Source: Sulfurovum sp.
Lineage (GTDB): Bacteria > Campylobacterota > Campylobacteria > Campylobacterales > Sulfurovaceae
Direction of reading: 5' to 3'
NCBI GenBank assembly: GCA_026985755.1
Contig: JALSPX010000278.1
Span: 1 to 6,467, forward strand
DNA: 6,467 nucleotides
In this document: positions 1 to 6,352 of the stretch, piece by piece
How positions within the stretch are numbered: position 1 is the stretch's first letter
Layout: each line of letters starts with the position of its first letter
Notes under the pieces: generated by a model
What the model was told of the DNA's origin: nothing
The model's input: the letters and a program-made list of their open reading frames with translations, nothing else
The model's database searches: none
Position numbers and translations under genes: made by a program

Positions 1-1
1 G

Positions 2-121
2 CAAGTAGTAGAGTATGATACTTTTGATAGTATCGATGCAGGCAAAGCCTTTGTAGAGGATTTGAATCTTTCTACAGACAATGGTGATGATGATGCGCAG
101 GGGTATGGGATTGGGGATTAG
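2..121 (+). CDS. C-terminal end of an unidentified acidic protein (5' truncated by window edge)
   Basis: Only one plus-strand frame is open from the left edge to a TAG stop at 119-121, giving 39 residues. The peptide begins QVVEYDTFDSIDAGKAF and ends in an acidic, glycine-rich tail (NGDDDAQGYGIGD). The composition looks like a real protein C-terminus, possibly a flexible tail, but I do not recognise the family. The opposite strand is also open across this short stretch, so the call rests on the sensible stop position and plausible protein composition. It converges on the minus-strand gene ending at 210. No function is proposed. Confidence 0.55.
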   Translation, partial: QVVEYDTFDSIDAGKAFVEDLNLSTDNGDDDAQGYGIGD

Positions 122-209
122 TAATTGTTTGTCAATCGCTTTTTGATTATATTTTTTCATGAAGTTAGTGGTCAATTTTAATACGATAACCAACGTTTAA
201 TACTCTTAT
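122..209. other. Short convergent intergenic gap
   Basis: These 88 nt separate two converging genes. The plus strand carries a weak 4-bp hairpin (AATC...GATT, about 134-148) followed by a run of six T near 153-158. That could act as a poor intrinsic terminator for the left gene, but the stem is too short to call. An 8-bp direct repeat TTTAATAC occurs at 177-184 and 196-203 and is probably chance in AT-rich DNA. No ORF or RNA gene is visible. Confidence 0.4.
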
Positions 210-1274
210 TTATCGATATTCCCCAAAATAGACATCAAATAAAAACTGTAATGTGTAGCTGGCATCATAATTATGGTCTTTATGAAAATTAACTGTAGGG
301 CGAATTTCATAGTAAAGCCATTTTCTCCAAATATTTTCTCTCCAACTTATAGATGTGACATAGTTATTTATGTGATTGTAGTTTTTATCGAATGCATAGT
401 AATGGCTATAGTGTGTATTGCCAAAAAATGATTGCGTTAGACGTAAACCAGCATTTTTACCTAAATTGAGATAATATTGAAACGTCAATCCATAATCTGT
501 GCCTGTGAGAGTTGAGGCACTTTTTCTATGGAGTATCATTCTAAACAAATCATCTCCTATTGTCTTATCAAAATAGATATTTGTCTCTTCTTCAAAGTAA
601 TATTTACTTGAATATTTAAAGATTTGTACAGGTTCTATTTTCCAACTATGATAGTGCAGAGGAAATTTATATCGAGAACGAATATAGGGTGAACCTTCGG
701 TAAAACCTAAAGAGTAACTAGCATGTATACCAAATCTATCTTTTGGATAGTATCGAATACCTAGCCCACCACCAGAGGTATCTGTAGTTCTATTTTCTGG
801 TTGATTTATTGTTGGATCTTGAAGAAAAATTTTCCACTGCTTTTTACATCTGTCAAAAGGTAATTGTGCACTTAATTTCATATTTATTTTATTTGTATCT
901 TTTGAATAGAGATAATTATTTAAACGTAAGCGTATATAGATATCTTTGGTATCATTAAGATATCTATTGTTTTGAAAAAAGTAATCTATTGAAGTTTTAT
1001 CGATTTTATTTCTCTCTCTAAAGCCCTCGATATTTTCAGCTAAACAAGCAGGATCACTCACATTATCATCTAGCCAGCTGCTTATTCTCACATCAAGGTA
1101 TTCTGACCAATCAAGTACTTTATTTGAGATATTTTTATAGGCACGATCTATTGTGGTATTATATTCCTCTGAAATGTTTATATCTGTATTGTTTGTATCA
1201 GCCACACAAATAGTGGTGTTGAGCCATAAAAAAAATAGTGAATAATATATGTGTCTAAATAGATATTTTTTCAT
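210..1274 (-). CDS. Secreted, probably outer-membrane beta-barrel protein of unknown function
   Basis: The 354-aa product starts with a clear Sec signal peptide: a basic n-region (MKKYLFRH), a hydrophobic core of about residues 9-22, and a C-V-A cleavage site giving a mature N-terminus at about D26. Residues 40-100 are polar and probably helical. From about residue 110 on, the chain is made of alternating aromatic/polar segments rich in Y, F, W and R, as in beta-barrel strands (for example the stretches near GGGLGIRYYPKDRFGIHASY and WRKWLYYEIRPTV). The C-terminus (FLFDVYFGEYR) resembles an outer-membrane terminal strand but ends in R rather than F. The start is supported by AAGGAG at 1279-1284, 4 nt upstream, and by a promoter at 1299-1326. 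The style matches conserved hypothetical envelope proteins I associate with Sulfurovum and Sulfurimonas; this is recollection, not a search. The gene is more AT-rich than the sdh genes (16 of 60 G+C in 541-600). It is monocistronic as far as can be seen. C23 does not sit in a lipobox. Confidence 0.8.
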   Translation of the reverse strand: MKKYLFRHIYYSLFFLWLNTTICVADTNNTDINISEEYNTTIDRAYKNISNKVLDWSEYLDVRISSWLDDNVSDPACLAENIEGFRERNKIDKTSIDYFFQNNRYLNDTKDIYIRLRLNNYLYSKDTNKINMKLSAQLPFDRCKKQWKIFLQDPTINQPENRTTDTSGGGLGIRYYPKDRFGIHASYSLGFTEGSPYIRSRYKFPLHYHSWKIEPVQIFKYSSKYYFEEETNIYFDKTIGDDLFRMILHRKSASTLTGTDYGLTFQYYLNLGKNAGLRLTQSFFGNTHYSHYYAFDKNYNHINNYVTSISWRENIWRKWLYYEIRPTVNFHKDHNYDASYTLQFLFDVYFGEYR

Positions 1275-1298
1275 TATTCTCCTTATGCCATAGTTAGT

Positions 1299-1326
1299 AT
1301 TATAGAGTATACAAAAGCTGGGTTAA
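1299..1326 (-). promoter_or_regulatory. Candidate sigma-70-type promoter for the envelope protein gene
   Basis: Read on the minus strand, a perfect TATAAT lies at 1304-1299. A TTAACC (4 of 6 matches to TTGACA) lies at 1326-1321, with 16 nt between them. The -10 is 24 nt upstream of the start codon at 1274, which leaves a short leader carrying the AAGGAG ribosome site. It lies downstream of the sdhE terminator, so the envelope gene appears to be transcribed independently. Campylobacterota promoters often lack a conserved -35, so the -10 is the stronger part of this call. Confidence 0.55.
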
Positions 1327-1346
1327 TGTTTGGTAATGATAAGTTT

Positions 1347-1390
1347 AAAAATAAAGCAATTCATTACATGATAGAGTAATGAATTAGCTT
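1347..1390 (-). terminator. Intrinsic terminator of the sdhABE operon
   Basis: On the minus strand, 17 nt after the sdhE stop codon, AATTCATTAC and GTAATGAATT form a perfect 10-bp stem around an 8-nt loop (1358-1385). The stem extends by AAGC/GCTT with one bulged base (1354-1390). It is followed by TATTTTT (1353-1347). The stem is AT-rich, as is usual in low-GC genomes. The U-tract lies only on the minus-strand side, so it should mainly stop transcription coming from sdhE. Confidence 0.85.
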
Positions 1391-1407
1391 ATTTAGTGAT
1401 CAGTATC

Positions 1408-2304
1408 TTAAGAAGCTTGACTGTAAAGATGTGCTGCTTTTTGTACGTGAAAATTAAGACCTATCTCTTTTTCACTACATCCAAGTGCCAAGGCAACCAT
1501 TTGAGGCATGTGTAGTACAGGGAGTTCTACATCACGTCCCATTACCTCGCCAATACTGTCTTGGTAGGTATCCATTTTGAGGTGACAGAGTGGGCAAGGG
1601 GTTACCATCATATCTGCATTGTTATCTACTGCATCAAGCAGGGCATTACCTGCAAGTACTTCGGAAGTGTGGTTCGCTTGTAGCTCTACATGGAATCCAC
1701 AACATTTATTTTTACTCTCATAGTTTACTGGGTTACCCTCTAGGGCATCTATCAGATTATCTAGTGAAGTAGGGTTGTATGGGTTTTCATGCCCATTTGC
1801 CTCTTCGTGTAGCTCAGATGGTCTGATGTTATGACAGCCATAGAATGGTGCGATATTTAGATGAGAAAGCGGCACTTCTACTTTATCTTTGATATTCTCT
1901 ACACCATACTCATCTATGAGTGTATAGAGAAAGTGTTTAATCTCAGAGGTTCCTTTATACTCTAGTCCAACTTCTGCTAACTTTTCGTTGACTCTTGCTT
2001 TTAGCTCTGGGTCTTTGTCTAATGCATGTTTGGTCATAGCAGAGTTGAGTTGACAGGTATTACAAATAGTAATCATCGTAAGTCCTAACTTCTCTGCATA
2101 ACAGATGTTACGTGCATTGAGTACATGTGCTAAAAATTCATCGAAATCTTGTAGGTGAGAAGCACCACAACATGAAGCCTCTTCTAAGATAGTGATTTTG
2201 ATACCTAATTTATCGGCTACTGCAAGCGTAGATGATAAAAGTTCTGGTGTAGACTGCTTTGCAGTACATCCTGTAAATAGTGCATAGTGTAATTGTTCGC
2301 TCAT
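1408..2304 (-). CDS. sdhE: Type E succinate dehydrogenase / Mfr subunit with two CCG domains (HdrB-like)
   Basis: The 298-aa protein is the quinone-side subunit of a non-classical succinate:quinone oxidoreductase, related to heterodisulfide reductase subunit B. Two cysteine-rich (CCG) motifs are complete. The first has C13, C45-C46-G47 and C81-x-x-C84; the second has C157, C201-C202-G203 and C237-x-x-C240. In characterised relatives such motifs bind unusual iron-sulfur clusters. No hydrophobic segment long enough to span a membrane is seen, so attachment would be peripheral. I chose the ATG at 2302-2304 (MSEQLHYALFTGC...) over one 60 nt further upstream. AAGGAG at 2311-2316 lies 6 nt from it and overlaps the sdhB stop codon, and the extra 20 residues (lysine-rich, starting MMKYKNSLKF) would overlap sdhB. 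It is the last gene of the operon, with a terminator 17 nt downstream. The same protein is called SdhC or MfrE in Campylobacter and Wolinella systems. Confidence 0.93.
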   Translation of the reverse strand: MSEQLHYALFTGCTAKQSTPELLSSTLAVADKLGIKITILEEASCCGASHLQDFDEFLAHVLNARNICYAEKLGLTMITICNTCQLNSAMTKHALDKDPELKARVNEKLAEVGLEYKGTSEIKHFLYTLIDEYGVENIKDKVEVPLSHLNIAPFYGCHNIRPSELHEEANGHENPYNPTSLDNLIDALEGNPVNYESKNKCCGFHVELQANHTSEVLAGNALLDAVDNNADMMVTPCPLCHLKMDTYQDSIGEVMGRDVELPVLHMPQMVALALGCSEKEIGLNFHVQKAAHLYSQAS

Positions 2305-2310
2305 CTTTTT

Positions 2311-2316
2311 CTCCTT
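2311..2316 (-). promoter_or_regulatory. sdhE ribosome binding site overlapping the sdhB stop
   Basis: The minus-strand sequence TAAGGAG contains both the sdhB stop codon TAA (2317-2315) and a full AAGGAG Shine-Dalgarno, 6 nt before the sdhE ATG. This fixes the sdhE start and suggests that translation of the two subunits is coupled. Confidence 0.85.
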
Positions 2317-3370
2317 ACAGCTTGTTTGTTTGTGAAATTTCAATGAGTTTTTGTACTTCATCAAGATTTTTTATTTTTGGAATAGAGTTGATAAATGGAA
2401 TCCCTGAGTGCCAATGGATTTTACCTGTTTTCATCATCTTTAGAGCAGTACCTAAATGTTTATATACACCAAGATATCCTTCAGAGTATGTTACAATGTC
2501 TGCTTCATCTAAGTAACCACTCTTTTTCATACCCCGTAAGAAACCTTCTGCATGACGTGTAGCGACATTTGATTTTGCCACACCACGTACAAATTGTAGG
2601 TTATGAAGCTTACCGATTTTTTCGATAGGGTTAATCTCTTTTGGACAGGCTTCAGCACATTCAAAACATTTGACACAGTCCCACACACCTGAACCTTGTT
2701 CAGCAGTGATTTTAAGACGCTCATCGCCAGCTTCATCACGGGTATCTACGGTAAATCTATACGCAGCGTTAAGTGCAGCAGGTCCAAGGAAGGCATCATT
2801 GACTTCTAGTGCAGGACACGAGTAGTGACAAGCACCACACTGGATACATAAATCAGAGTCTAAGAAGTTGTTAAACTCAGCGATGCTTTGTTTACTCTCT
2901 GTTTTAGGACGTGCTTCTACATCTGATACCACGTATGGTTTCACGGCTGCATGTTTTTCCCAGAAATCTGATTTATCGATAATCATATCTTTGATAGCAC
3001 GTTTTGTTGAACTTGGTTCGATGAGTAATTCATCCCCAAAGAGTTCTATTAACTCTATAGCATTTTGCTTACATGCAAGTGTGGCTTTACCATTGACTTT
3101 AATGGCACAGGCTCCACAGATACCATGACGACAAGAACGACGGTAAGAGAAACTTCCATCATGTTCCCATTTGATACGGTTGAGGAGGTCAAGTATAAGC
3201 TCATCTTTTCCCACCTCCATCTCATAGTGTTTATAATAAGGAAGATAATCAGTTTCAGCATTAAATCTAAACGTTTTTAATGTCACTTTTCGTGTAGCCT
3301 GAAAGGTATCAATTTCATCTGTATTGAATGGTTTATAATCATCTACGATTTCTTCAGTATGTGTACTCAT
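2315..3370 (-). CDS. sdhB: Succinate dehydrogenase / fumarate reductase iron-sulfur subunit, type E
   Basis: The 351-aa protein is the electron-transfer subunit between SdhA and SdhE. An N-terminal plant-ferredoxin-like domain (about residues 28-120) carries the [2Fe-2S] ligands C80, C85, C88 and C100 (motif SCRHGICGAC). The C-terminal alpha-helical ferredoxin domain has C175-x-x-C178-x-x-C181-x-x-x-C185 and C232-x-x-C235-x-x-C238-x-x-x-C242-P. Classical enzymes lack the cysteine corresponding to C235 and hold a [3Fe-4S] cluster. Its presence predicts a second [4Fe-4S] cluster instead, as reported for archaeal type E enzymes. The length is greater than the roughly 240-aa classical subunit because of an acidic N-terminal extension (residues 1-27) and a C-terminal tail of about 90 residues. 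AGGAG at 3377-3381 overlaps the sdhA stop codon and lies 6 nt before the ATG. The gap to sdhA is 9 nt. Confidence 0.95.
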   Translation of the reverse strand: MSTHTEEIVDDYKPFNTDEIDTFQATRKVTLKTFRFNAETDYLPYYKHYEMEVGKDELILDLLNRIKWEHDGSFSYRRSCRHGICGACAIKVNGKATLACKQNAIELIELFGDELLIEPSSTKRAIKDMIIDKSDFWEKHAAVKPYVVSDVEARPKTESKQSIAEFNNFLDSDLCIQCGACHYSCPALEVNDAFLGPAALNAAYRFTVDTRDEAGDERLKITAEQGSGVWDCVKCFECAEACPKEINPIEKIGKLHNLQFVRGVAKSNVATRHAEGFLRGMKKSGYLDEADIVTYSEGYLGVYKHLGTALKMMKTGKIHWHSGIPFINSIPKIKNLDEVQKLIEISQTNKL

Positions 3371-3379
3371 TGTTTTCTC

Positions 3380-5110
3380 CTAATACTTTCTTTCCATTGG
3401 TTCAAACTTCCCTGGTGTGACTTTACCCCATTCAATCTTAATGTTAAAATCTTTATCCATCGTTGCATAGGTATGTACCATAAACTTCTCATCATCTCTG
3501 GTTGGGAAATCTTCACGGTAGTGACCACCACGACTCTCTTCACGCTCTAGAGCACCTACCACAATAAATTTAGAATACTCTAACATATGACCAAGTTCCA
3601 TAGCCTCTTGTAAGTCAGTGTTAAAGGTATTTGATTTGTCATCAATACGAATATTTTTAAATCGCACAAGTAACTCATCTATTAGTTTAAGCTGTCTTTC
3701 TAAAGACTCTTTACTTCTAAATACCCCTGCATCTGCTGTCATACCTATTTGGAGTTCTTCTCTCAGTTTTGGTATAGACTCATTACCATTAGATGTTTTA
3801 ATCGTATGCATTTCATTGATGAAGGTTTCTGCATCTTCAATCTTTGCAGGACGAAGCTCTATACCATTTTCTAATGCTTTAAGCATATTTTCTCCTGCAT
3901 GTCTACCAAAGAGTAGGGCTTCAAGTACTGAGTTAGCTCCCAAACGATTCGCACCATGCACAGAAACACAGCTACACTCACCCGCAGCGTAGAATCCTTC
4001 TACCAAGTCACCTGCGGCATTTTTTTGTACCTGACAGTCGATATTTGTCGGTATACCACCCATAGAGTAGTGTGCCGTAGCAGAGATATGGATAGGCTCT
4101 TTCAGCATATCTTGCCCTTGGAATGCGATAGCAAGTTCACGAAGTTCTGGTAAACGTGTCAAGATAATCTCAGGATCTAGGTGTGTAAGGTCGATGTTTA
4201 CAGACTGACCATCTTTACCTACTCCACGCCCTTGGCGTACCTCTTCCATGATGGCACGGCTTACGACATCACGTGAAGCAAGCTCCATCGCGTTTGGTGC
4301 ATATTTTTCCATAAAACGCTCACCTTTTGAGTTGAACAGACGTCCACCCTCACCACGTGCTGCTTCTGAGATAAGTACCCCAGAACCACCCAGTCCACTC
4401 GGGTGGAACTGTACAAACTCCATATCTTCAAGTGGTAAACCATGACGTGCAACAATAGAGAGTGAATCTCCTGTATTTGCATGAGCATTTGAGTTAAATC
4501 TGTAGGCTCTACCATGCCCACCTGTAGCAAACATGGTGACTTTGGCATTAAATATTGCTACTTTAGAGTCTTTGATGTTGTACGCCACAACACCTGATGC
4601 TTTACCATCTTTATAAAGTAAATCGCCTGCATACCACTCATCATAGACTTCAATACCTGCACGATCTGCTTGTTCATAGATAGTCTGAAGAAGGGTAAGC
4701 CCTGTTCTGTCTTTGGCATAACATGCACGAGGCTGTGACTGCCCACCAAAAGGTCTAATAGCGATATTTCCCTCTTCGTTACGTGAGAAGACAGCACCCA
4801 TTCTCTCTGCCCATCTAATCGTCTCAGGGGCTTTGGTACACATAAGCTCTACACAGTCTTGATCAGCAAGGTAGTCAGACCCTTTGACCGTGTCAAACTC
4901 GTGAAGTTCTGTAGAGTCGTCTTTACCCAGTGCTGCATTTATTCCTCCCTGTGCTGCACCTGAGTGAGAACGTAGAGGATGAAGTTTTGTAATTACTGCT
5001 GTTTTTTTGCCTGCTTCTGTCAGCTCTTTGGCTGCTGCCAAACCTGCTAGCCCAGAACCAACGATTACAGCGTCATATTCATAAATTGTAATATCTGAGG
5101 TTTTATTCAT
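3380..5110 (-). CDS. sdhA: Succinate dehydrogenase / fumarate reductase flavoprotein subunit, no Tat signal
   Basis: The 576-aa catalytic subunit interconverts succinate and fumarate using covalently bound FAD. The sequence shows a dinucleotide-binding G18-x-G20-x-x-G23 and the flavin-linking histidine H49 in RSHSGAAQGG. Active-site residues are H236 (FVQFHP), R280 (ASRDVVSR), H347 (HYSMGG) and R389 (ANRLGAN). The conserved SRGGHYREDFP near the C-terminus is also present. Length and motif spacing match the SdhA/FrdA family. The protein starts MNKTSDITIYEYDAVIVGSG, so only about 12 residues precede the FAD domain and there is no twin-arginine signal peptide. That predicts a cytoplasmic active site, unlike MfrA of Wolinella and Campylobacter. 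The ATG at 5108-5110 follows AAGGA (5120-5124) by 9 nt. It is the first gene of the sdhABE unit. Direction in vivo (succinate oxidation, or fumarate reduction in the reductive TCA cycle) cannot be told from sequence. Confidence 0.96.
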   Translation of the reverse strand: MNKTSDITIYEYDAVIVGSGLAGLAAAKELTEAGKKTAVITKLHPLRSHSGAAQGGINAALGKDDSTELHEFDTVKGSDYLADQDCVELMCTKAPETIRWAERMGAVFSRNEEGNIAIRPFGGQSQPRACYAKDRTGLTLLQTIYEQADRAGIEVYDEWYAGDLLYKDGKASGVVAYNIKDSKVAIFNAKVTMFATGGHGRAYRFNSNAHANTGDSLSIVARHGLPLEDMEFVQFHPSGLGGSGVLISEAARGEGGRLFNSKGERFMEKYAPNAMELASRDVVSRAIMEEVRQGRGVGKDGQSVNIDLTHLDPEIILTRLPELRELAIAFQGQDMLKEPIHISATAHYSMGGIPTNIDCQVQKNAAGDLVEGFYAAGECSCVSVHGANRLGANSVLEALLFGRHAGENMLKALENGIELRPAKIEDAETFINEMHTIKTSNGNESIPKLREELQIGMTADAGVFRSKESLERQLKLIDELLVRFKNIRIDDKSNTFNTDLQEAMELGHMLEYSKFIVVGALEREESRGGHYREDFPTRDDEKFMVHTYATMDKDFNIKIEWGKVTPGKFEPMERKY

Positions 5111-5140
5111 AGAAGAATGTCCTTTTTAAAAGATAGTGCC

Positions 5141-5170
5141 TATATATTAGCGTAAATAGTTTAAGTTCAA
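5141..5170 (-). promoter_or_regulatory. Candidate promoter for sdhABE
   Basis: On the minus strand, TTGAAC (5170-5165) and TATATA (5146-5141) lie 18 nt apart; an overlapping TAATAT is an alternative -10. Both boxes match the consensus at 4 of 6 positions. The -10 lies about 30 nt upstream of the sdhA start. The match is modest and AT-rich DNA gives such hits by chance, but the position is right and the 175-nt gap makes a promoter here likely. Confidence 0.4.
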
Positions 5171-5207
5171 GAAAAATGATGAGTGCTTCAATGGATGTAA
5201 AATGTAG

Positions 5208-5224
5208 GTGTGACCATGTCACAC
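5208..5224. promoter_or_regulatory. Perfect 17-bp palindrome upstream of sdhA
   Basis: GTGTGAC and GTCACAC flank a 3-nt CAT spacer, giving seven perfect base pairs of dyad symmetry. The site lies about 40 nt upstream of the candidate sdhA -35, where an activator of the CRP/FNR type could bind. It contains TGTGA and TCACA half-sites, but separated by 5 nt rather than the 6 of the E. coli CRP site. Alternatively, it could form a hairpin in RNA from the upstream gene ending at 5286; no convincing U-tract follows on either strand, so a terminator is less likely. Confidence 0.5.
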
Positions 5225-5285
5225 AGTAAAGGGCACCTCTAATAATAAGTGCGATTTAGCTGCGATCTGTAGTCGTAGCAATAGC

Positions 5286-6332
5286 TTATGCACGTACTGT
5301 AGCAAGCTGTGCGAGATAATCTTCAGCTGTAATAAGTTCAAAGTCTAATATTTTTCTACCTATAGTATTTTCTATATTTTTAAAATACTTTTGCATCATG
5401 GTATAGGTAGCATGATCTTCTATGACCAATACTTCTGCTCCTGCATCAAAAGCATCAAGAAGTGTCGCTCCTGCTTTTTTAAAGGCTAATGTCCTGTTAT
5501 CTTCTAAGATGCTAAGTCCTGAAAGTTTATGGGCTCGTGCAAACTTTACTGTAGCAATATCTGCATCTTTTAAATATGCTTGCATAGCTGTGTTGTCACT
5601 GTGACCTTGATAATAAGCAATCTGCTTCTCTTCTAAGTTTTCTATCTCAAGTACTGTGGATTTATCTTCTTTTTTGAAAAAACGCTCTTTCATTTTGGAG
5701 ACAAATGTAGGTGTGTTCTTGCTACCTTTTACCATCTTTTTAAGTGTATTGATAGTCTCTGTATGGTCTTGGGCATGAAAAAGGTTGTTTTCATATTCAC
5801 AATCAAGTAGCCCAGAGTCTACAGAAGTAATGGCATGTAGGATTTGTGATTTATACTCATTACCTTCATGTATCATTTTGTGTGCCAGCACTAATACTGC
5901 ATCACCAATGTAGGCATGGTCAAATTTTTCAGTCTCAGATGCATAGTGTAGGGCATAGAGTGTTTTGTAGTACTTTAAGTCTGATTCTTTTGCATATGGC
6001 TCTAGTATTGCGTATGACTGCATAAAGTCTTCATCGTTGATTTTGAGTCCATTGTTAGAACGGTAGCTATTGACTGGTTCAATTGTCAGTTCATTTCCTA
6101 GCCTATCTACAATGTTTGATACAGGCTCTTTGGCTTCAACAACAAGACCATTAATTTTCATAATAAGCTTTTGTTTAGGGTATGAGAAATCACTATTTTG
6201 CTTTTGTATTAGTTCAAGTAAATCTTTGGCTGTGGCTTCTTTTTCAGCGATTAGTGTGAAGTTTTTGTAGTATGGTAGGTAGTCTGTTTTTGCATTAAAG
6301 AAAAATGCTTTTATTTGCAGATTATATGACAT
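5286..6332 (-). CDS. Cluster-free SdhB-like / CCG-domain fusion protein (pseudo-subunit of SdhBE)
   Basis: The 348-aa protein has no catalytic motifs but is clearly related to its neighbours. Residues 12-23 (FNAKTDYLPYYK) match SdhB 36-47 at 11 of 12 positions. Downstream, FSY, ING, LGNELTIEP, the SGLLDC segment and EPY line up with SdhB in order. The [2Fe-2S] cysteine loop is cut out (about 7 residues shorter), and both later cysteine clusters are absent. From about residue 237 the chain resembles the second CCG domain of SdhE: residues 268-294 align without gaps with SdhE 199-225, CCG becomes LSG, and AG..LLDA.D is shared. The only cysteine is C178, at the position of SdhB ligand C232. A lysine/glutamate-rich linker (about 200-236) joins the halves. 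AGGAAG at 6338-6343, 5 nt from the ATG, fixes this start; a start 45 nt upstream would read through a palindrome. Function unknown. The family may already be catalogued as a Campylobacterota domain of unknown function (I half-recall DUF5644, 'HdrB C-terminal'; unverified). Confidence 0.9.
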   Translation of the reverse strand: MSYNLQIKAFFFNAKTDYLPYYKNFTLIAEKEATAKDLLELIQKQNSDFSYPKQKLIMKINGLVVEAKEPVSNIVDRLGNELTIEPVNSYRSNNGLKINDEDFMQSYAILEPYAKESDLKYYKTLYALHYASETEKFDHAYIGDAVLVLAHKMIHEGNEYKSQILHAITSVDSGLLDCEYENNLFHAQDHTETINTLKKMVKGSKNTPTFVSKMKERFFKKEDKSTVLEIENLEEKQIAYYQGHSDNTAMQAYLKDADIATVKFARAHKLSGLSILEDNRTLAFKKAGATLLDAFDAGAEVLVIEDHATYTMMQKYFKNIENTIGRKILDFELITAEDYLAQLATVRA

Positions 6333-6337
6333 GGTAA

Positions 6338-6343
6338 CTTCCT
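6338..6343 (-). promoter_or_regulatory. Ribosome binding site that decides the start of the SdhB/E-like gene
   Basis: Minus-strand AGGAAG (within AAAGGAAG) lies 5 nt before the ATG at 6332-6330. The upstream in-frame ATG at 6377 lies inside a palindrome and would add 15 residues not shared with SdhB, so the downstream start is preferred. Confidence 0.75.
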
Positions 6344-6352
6344 TTATTATGC

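Noticed and set aside
177..203. 8-bp direct repeat TTTAATAC
   Set aside because: Two copies of an AT-rich octamer 11 nt apart are expected by chance here; no further copies seen.
1195..1274. Lipoprotein signal in the envelope protein (C23)
   Set aside because: Residues before C23 are T-T-I, which do not fit a lipobox; a signal peptidase I site (C-V-A) follows directly.
1590..1772. Plus-strand ORF of 60 aa
   Set aside because: Lies entirely inside sdhE on the opposite strand, with no ribosome site or recognisable protein character; a shadow frame.
2305..2364. 20-residue N-terminal extension of SdhE
   Set aside because: It would overlap the end of sdhB and ignores the strong AAGGAG placed 6 nt before the internal ATG.
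3618..3992. Plus-strand ORF of 124 aa
   Set aside because: Antisense to the well-supported sdhA. The serine/leucine-rich composition is typical of a reverse-complement shadow.
5250..5265. GCGAT direct repeat 11 nt apart after the SdhB/E-like gene
   Set aside because: Five bases repeated once; no array and no symmetry to support a binding site.
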